NCBI RefSeq assembly: GCF_023920105.1
Contig: NZ_CP083693.1
Coordinates: 699,001-763,000 of the forward strand
Length of the DNA stretch: 64,000 nt
Reading direction: 5' to 3'
From: Bartonella taylorii
Lineage (GTDB): Bacteria > Pseudomonadota > Alphaproteobacteria > Rhizobiales > Rhizobiaceae
In this document: piece by piece, positions 60,948-64,000 of the stretch
Layout of the letters: every line of letters begins with the position of its first letter
Position numbering within the stretch: the first letter of the stretch is position 1
The notes under the pieces: model-generated
What the model was told of the DNA's origin: nothing
Databases searched by the model: none
The model's input: only the letters and a program-made list of their open reading frames with translations
Translations under genes and position numbers: made by a program

Positions 60948-61909
60948 ATTTTATCTCCACTTGCTCTGAGGCGTGAATCTAATAAAGCTTCCATGACAGC
61001 CATACGCACAGCGATTCCCATTTCTACTTGTGTATGAATCATACTTTGTGGTCCATCGGCTATATCAGATGCGATCTCTACACCACGGTTTATTGGACCA
61101 GGATGCAGAATAATGCAATCATTTTTAGCGTAGGCTAAATTTTCTTTATGTAAGCCAAAATAATGAAAATATTCACGAATGGAGGGAATAAAGGAACCTG
61201 TCATACGTTCATGTTGTAAGCGTAGCATCATAATGACATCGGCACCTTTAAGGCCTTCTTTCATTGTGTTAAAAACCTCAACGCTCATATCAGCGATTCC
61301 TGTAGGCAAGAGTGTTGAAGGAGCGACAGCACGAACTCGAGCTCCCAAAGCATTGAGACTGAGGATATTGGAACGCGCAACACGTGAGTGCAAAATATCT
61401 CCACAAATTGCAACGGTTAATCCTTCAATATGACCTTTTGTTTTTTTTATGGTCAAAGCATCTAATAAAGCCTGTGTTGGATGTTCATGGGCACCATCAC
61501 CTGCATTAATAACACAACAATTCACTTTTTGTGCTAACAAAGCGGCTGCTCCCGCACTACTATGGCGAATGACGAGTATATCTGGTTTCATCGCATTGAG
61601 AGTTGTGGCAGTATCAATCAATGTTTCCCCTTTTTTTACAGATGAATTGCCAATGGCCATACTCATCACATCTGCTCCTAACCGTTTTCCGGCTAATTCG
61701 AAAGAAGATCGTGTTCGCGTAGAAGCTTCAAAGAAGAGATTAATTTGGGTACGCCCAAATAACAGAGATTTTGTTTTATCAATTTTTTGAGAAAAGGTAA
61801 CATACGCATCTGCACGATCAAGTAGTGTGGTAAGGTCTTGTATACTTAATCCTTTAATGCCTAAAAGATGTTGGTGGGGGAAAAGGGGGAAAAAAGTGTT
61901 TTGAGTCAT
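60944..61909 (-). CDS. pyrB: Aspartate carbamoyltransferase catalytic subunit
   Basis: A 321-residue enzyme that forms carbamoyl-aspartate, the first committed step of pyrimidine synthesis. The carbamoyl-phosphate motif [34 protein letters not shown] site (here [16 protein letters not shown]) and C-terminal [17 protein letters not shown] are intact. It leads the pyrB-pyrC'-plsY-dprA series. The overlap with the dihydroorotase-like gene supports joint assembly of the two proteins. Confidence 0.96.
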   Translation of the reverse strand: MTQNTFFPLFPHQHLLGIKGLSIQDLTTLLDRADAYVTFSQKIDKTKSLLFGRTQINLFFEASTRTRSSFELAGKRLGADVMSMAIGNSSVKKGETLIDTATTLNAMKPDILVIRHSSAGAAALLAQKVNCCVINAGDGAHEHPTQALLDALTIKKTKGHIEGLTVAICGDILHSRVARSNILSLNALGARVRAVAPSTLLPTGIADMSVEVFNTMKEGLKGADVIMMLRLQHERMTGSFIPSIREYFHYFGLHKENLAYAKNDCIILHPGPINRGVEIASDIADGPQSMIHTQVEMGIAVRMAVMEALLDSRLRASGDKI

Positions 61910-62036
61910 AGCATTCTTTTTTATCTCTCTCTAAACAGATTAAACAAGCATTTGTTTGAATATAATAAATGTTTTTTTAACTGCAAAACGACAAATAGTC
62001 TATGATATGAATGATTTGAATAATAGGAATATGCCT

Positions 62037-63665
62037 ATGAGTGCTGTGTCTACGCAAAATGTTCGCCGAAAAAATGCGTTTCTTAGTGATACGCTTATGT
62101 TTCGTATTGCTTCTACTTTGCCTAAGTTTTTATTAACAAGTTTTGAAGAAATAGGAGATTTTGTAGCGAGTCGTGAAGCGTGGGAGCATTCCTTTTTGGC
62201 GAATCGTTATCGGCCAGTATTGCGCTATAATGACGAATGGGGACTGCCAACAGAAAAATTAGAGATACATTCCTCTTATCAAGCTCTTCAACAGTATTCT
62301 AGACAAGCTGGTCTTGTCACATCGCTTTGGGAAAATACTTCTTCAGAAAATGGGGTGCGCTATCAAGCGCGTGCTATCCGCTTGGCTTTATCTGCTAGTT
62401 TAGAAACAGGACATTTGAATGAGGTTATTATAACAAGTGCTGCTATTGCAGTCTTAATTAGTGATATGGAGCTCTTCAAAAAATGGCAAAATGTACTCTT
62501 ATCACGTCAATATGATTTATCATCTAAGCCGGTTAATAGTAAAAAGGCTGCTTCACTTACTTTTGCTTTTGATGATGTTGAACAACGCGAAAAATATTCT
62601 TTCAATTTTCCAAGTGTTAAGAAAATTTCTTTTGATGAAAAAATAGGGCGTGATCTGTATCGTTTAAATGTTGTAAAAACCAATGTTATTAACCCTATAG
62701 TTGATGGATATCTTGTGAGTGCAGAGTTAGATGGTCATTTAAGCTGCTTTTTCGTTCCCCGTATACAAGAAAATGGTGCATTAAATGGTATCATATCAGT
62801 GCGTCATTTGGTGCAGCGTTCTGGAGAATCTTTAACGCCAGAGGGAGTTGTCGGTTTTCAAGGTAGTTATGGTTGGCTTTTGGGAAATGTTGGAGAGGGA
62901 ATTAAAGTCATTAAGGATATCGAAACAATGATGCGTTTTGATCAATCTGTTGTATCGGCAGGTGTTCTGCGGGCAGCCCTTCAATTTGGTATAGATTTTT
63001 TTCGGCAAAAAATGCCAGATCAGGCTTTACCACCACTGACAGAACGTATTTTTGCAGATATTGCACTGGATATTGCAGCTGCACAAGCATTGGTTTTACG
63101 TTTAGCGCGAGCATTTGATAACGCTGCAAATGATCGCTCTGAAGCAGCTTTTGCGCGAATCATGACGCCTATTATTTCTTATCACGTAAGCCAATTAGTT
63201 ATTCCTATTATTGGTGAAATTATTGCACAGCTTGGCATTGAAAGCTTTGTAGAGGGTAATCCATTATCGCAAATGTTGTGTAATGGCCCTGCACGAATTG
63301 TGAGAAATAGTTCTTCTAATCAATTGGTAAAGGATGCAATTCTCATTGCTGAAAAAGCACCAGGATTGTTCCAAAAACTGTTAGAAAAAATTGCTCTTGA
63401 TATTGGTCCAGCAGGACCACGAGCCATTGAGATTATTAAGTCTGCTGTAGAGATGGTATCGACAAACGAGGGAGCCGGAAGATTTTTTGTTGAACAAGTG
63501 GCCTATGCAGCGGCAGCAGCAGCGTTACGTTCTACTGACATAGAGCATGTTGCAAATGCTTATATGGAAAGCCGCCTTGGAGGACAATGGAGATCCTCTT
63601 ATGGAATGCTCATTGCACGATATAATGCTGGACATTTGTTAAATGTTCTTTATCCTTCTATATGA
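62037..63665 (+). CDS. AidB-like acyl-CoA dehydrogenase family protein
   Basis: A flavoprotein of the acyl-CoA dehydrogenase family, AidB subgroup, about 542 residues. The signature is [20 protein letters not shown] followed by [17 protein letters not shown], close to the corresponding part of AidB. The N-terminal third is unusual and lacks clear family features. The C-terminus has the expected helical bundle. It may act on alkylation damage or an unknown acyl-CoA. ATG 62037 has AGGA eight bases upstream; a reading from 61956 adds 27 residues. It ends overlapping ruvX by 16 bases. Confidence 0.75.
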   Translation: MSAVSTQNVRRKNAFLSDTLMFRIASTLPKFLLTSFEEIGDFVASREAWEHSFLANRYRPVLRYNDEWGLPTEKLEIHSSYQALQQYSRQAGLVTSLWENTSSENGVRYQARAIRLALSASLETGHLNEVIITSAAIAVLISDMELFKKWQNVLLSRQYDLSSKPVNSKKAASLTFAFDDVEQREKYSFNFPSVKKISFDEKIGRDLYRLNVVKTNVINPIVDGYLVSAELDGHLSCFFVPRIQENGALNGIISVRHLVQRSGESLTPEGVVGFQGSYGWLLGNVGEGIKVIKDIETMMRFDQSVVSAGVLRAALQFGIDFFRQKMPDQALPPLTERIFADIALDIAAAQALVLRLARAFDNAANDRSEAAFARIMTPIISYHVSQLVIPIIGEIIAQLGIESFVEGNPLSQMLCNGPARIVRNSSSNQLVKDAILIAEKAPGLFQKLLEKIALDIGPAGPRAIEIIKSAVEMVSTNEGAGRFFVEQVAYAAAAAALRSTDIEHVANAYMESRLGGQWRSSYGMLIARYNAGHLLNVLYPSI

Positions 63666-64000
63666 TGAAGGCTTTGTATTCTGTTAAGAGCGCCTTGTAA
63701 TATGAAAGCGGCGGCAGCCGAATCAATACGGGTTGCTCTTTTAGCACGCGATACATCCATTTCTAGAAGAAAACGTTCTGCGGCAATTGTCGATAAACGT
63801 TCGTCCCAAAAAACAAATGGGATTTCTGTATGTGCTTCCATATTGCTCACAAAAGTTTTGGTTGCTTGAGCACGAGGACCGCTGCTGCCATTCATGTTAA
63901 GAGGTAAGCCAATGATAACAGCTCCAACGTTTTCACGATTAAAAATCTGTATAAGCGCATGAGCATCTAGCGTAAATTTTTTTCGTTGAAGTACAGGACG
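63650..64000 (-). CDS. ruvX: Holliday junction resolvase-like RuvX/YqgF, partial
   Basis: The 5' end is cut by the window, leaving 116 residues. [20 protein letters not shown], then [20 protein letters not shown] and [20 protein letters not shown] are diagnostic of the YqgF RNase-H-fold family, which acts in pre-16S rRNA processing and possibly in DNA recombination. It is leftward and convergent with the AidB-like gene. Confidence 0.93.
   Translation of the reverse strand, partial: RPVLQRKKFTLDAHALIQIFNRENVGAVIIGLPLNMNGSSGPRAQATKTFVSNMEAHTEIPFVFWDERLSTIAAERFLLEMDVSRAKRATRIDSAAAAFILQGALNRIQSLHHIEG

Overview
The window is a piece of an AT-rich alphaproteobacterial chromosome, most likely Bartonella (Hyphomicrobiales). 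The basis is the housekeeping gene set and order (slyX, bioMNY, accBC, cobT, rpmG, rnr-topA, dprA-plsY-pyrC-pyrB, ruvX), the low-GC codon use and the prophage gene style. No single marker fixes the species.

Region 1 (1 to about 34150) is the right part of an integrated tailed prophage; its left end lies outside the window. The late genes run leftward: lambda-type packaging and head genes (Nu1-like, gpA terminase, gpW-like, portal B, S49 protease C, acidic scaffold-like protein, decoration D, capsid E, FII-like), then tail and baseplate genes of P2/Mu type (V, W/gp25, J, I). So it is a mosaic phage with a lambda-like head and a contractile-type baseplate. Early leftward genes (Cro-like, DUF5664, RuvC-like, DUF1376, SSB) face an immunity region at 28.7-29.7 kb. 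From there a rightward early operon (unknown, Rha, antirepressor, two beta-helix repeat proteins, ERF annealing protein, YqaJ exonuclease, AlpA-like) runs to the phage end beside tRNA-Thr(CGT).

Several accessory blocks interrupt the late genes: three HicAB and one BrnTA toxin-antitoxin operons, Arc-like repressors, an XRE plus ImmA pair, and antirepressor-type genes that share a C-terminal KilA-C domain but vary in their N-terminal domains. The most striking signal is a family of about 220-nt leader-like elements upstream of the leftward antirepressors (six related copies plus one divergent copy). Each has a sigma70-type promoter, a 5' arm and a complementary middle arm; copies that still precede an antirepressor also have a third arm at the Shine-Dalgarno site that repeats the 5' arm. 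The short tags in these arms change from copy to copy but change together, which predicts mutually exclusive RNA pairings that expose or hide the antirepressor start site. They may be related to the Bartonella Brt RNAs, which have been described upstream of DNA-binding protein genes.

Region 2 (34.2-41.05 kb) holds slyX, a small membrane protein, an amino-acid permease and the biotin transporter operon bioMNY. An AT-rich stretch with a small secreted protein follows, then the decayed end of a second related prophage next to another threonine tRNA, tRNA-Thr(TGT).

Region 3 (41.5-64 kb) is core genome: biotin carboxylase and its carrier protein, a DsbA-like oxidoreductase, glpD, a DusA-type dihydrouridine synthase, cobT, an Lrp-type regulator, a UDG-family protein, a thermonuclease, L33, RNase R, topoisomerase I, DprA, PlsY, a dihydroorotase-like protein lacking the first metal-binding motif, PyrB, an AidB-like acyl-CoA dehydrogenase and the partial gene for RuvX. 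Between rpmG and rnr is a degraded membrane-protein gene.
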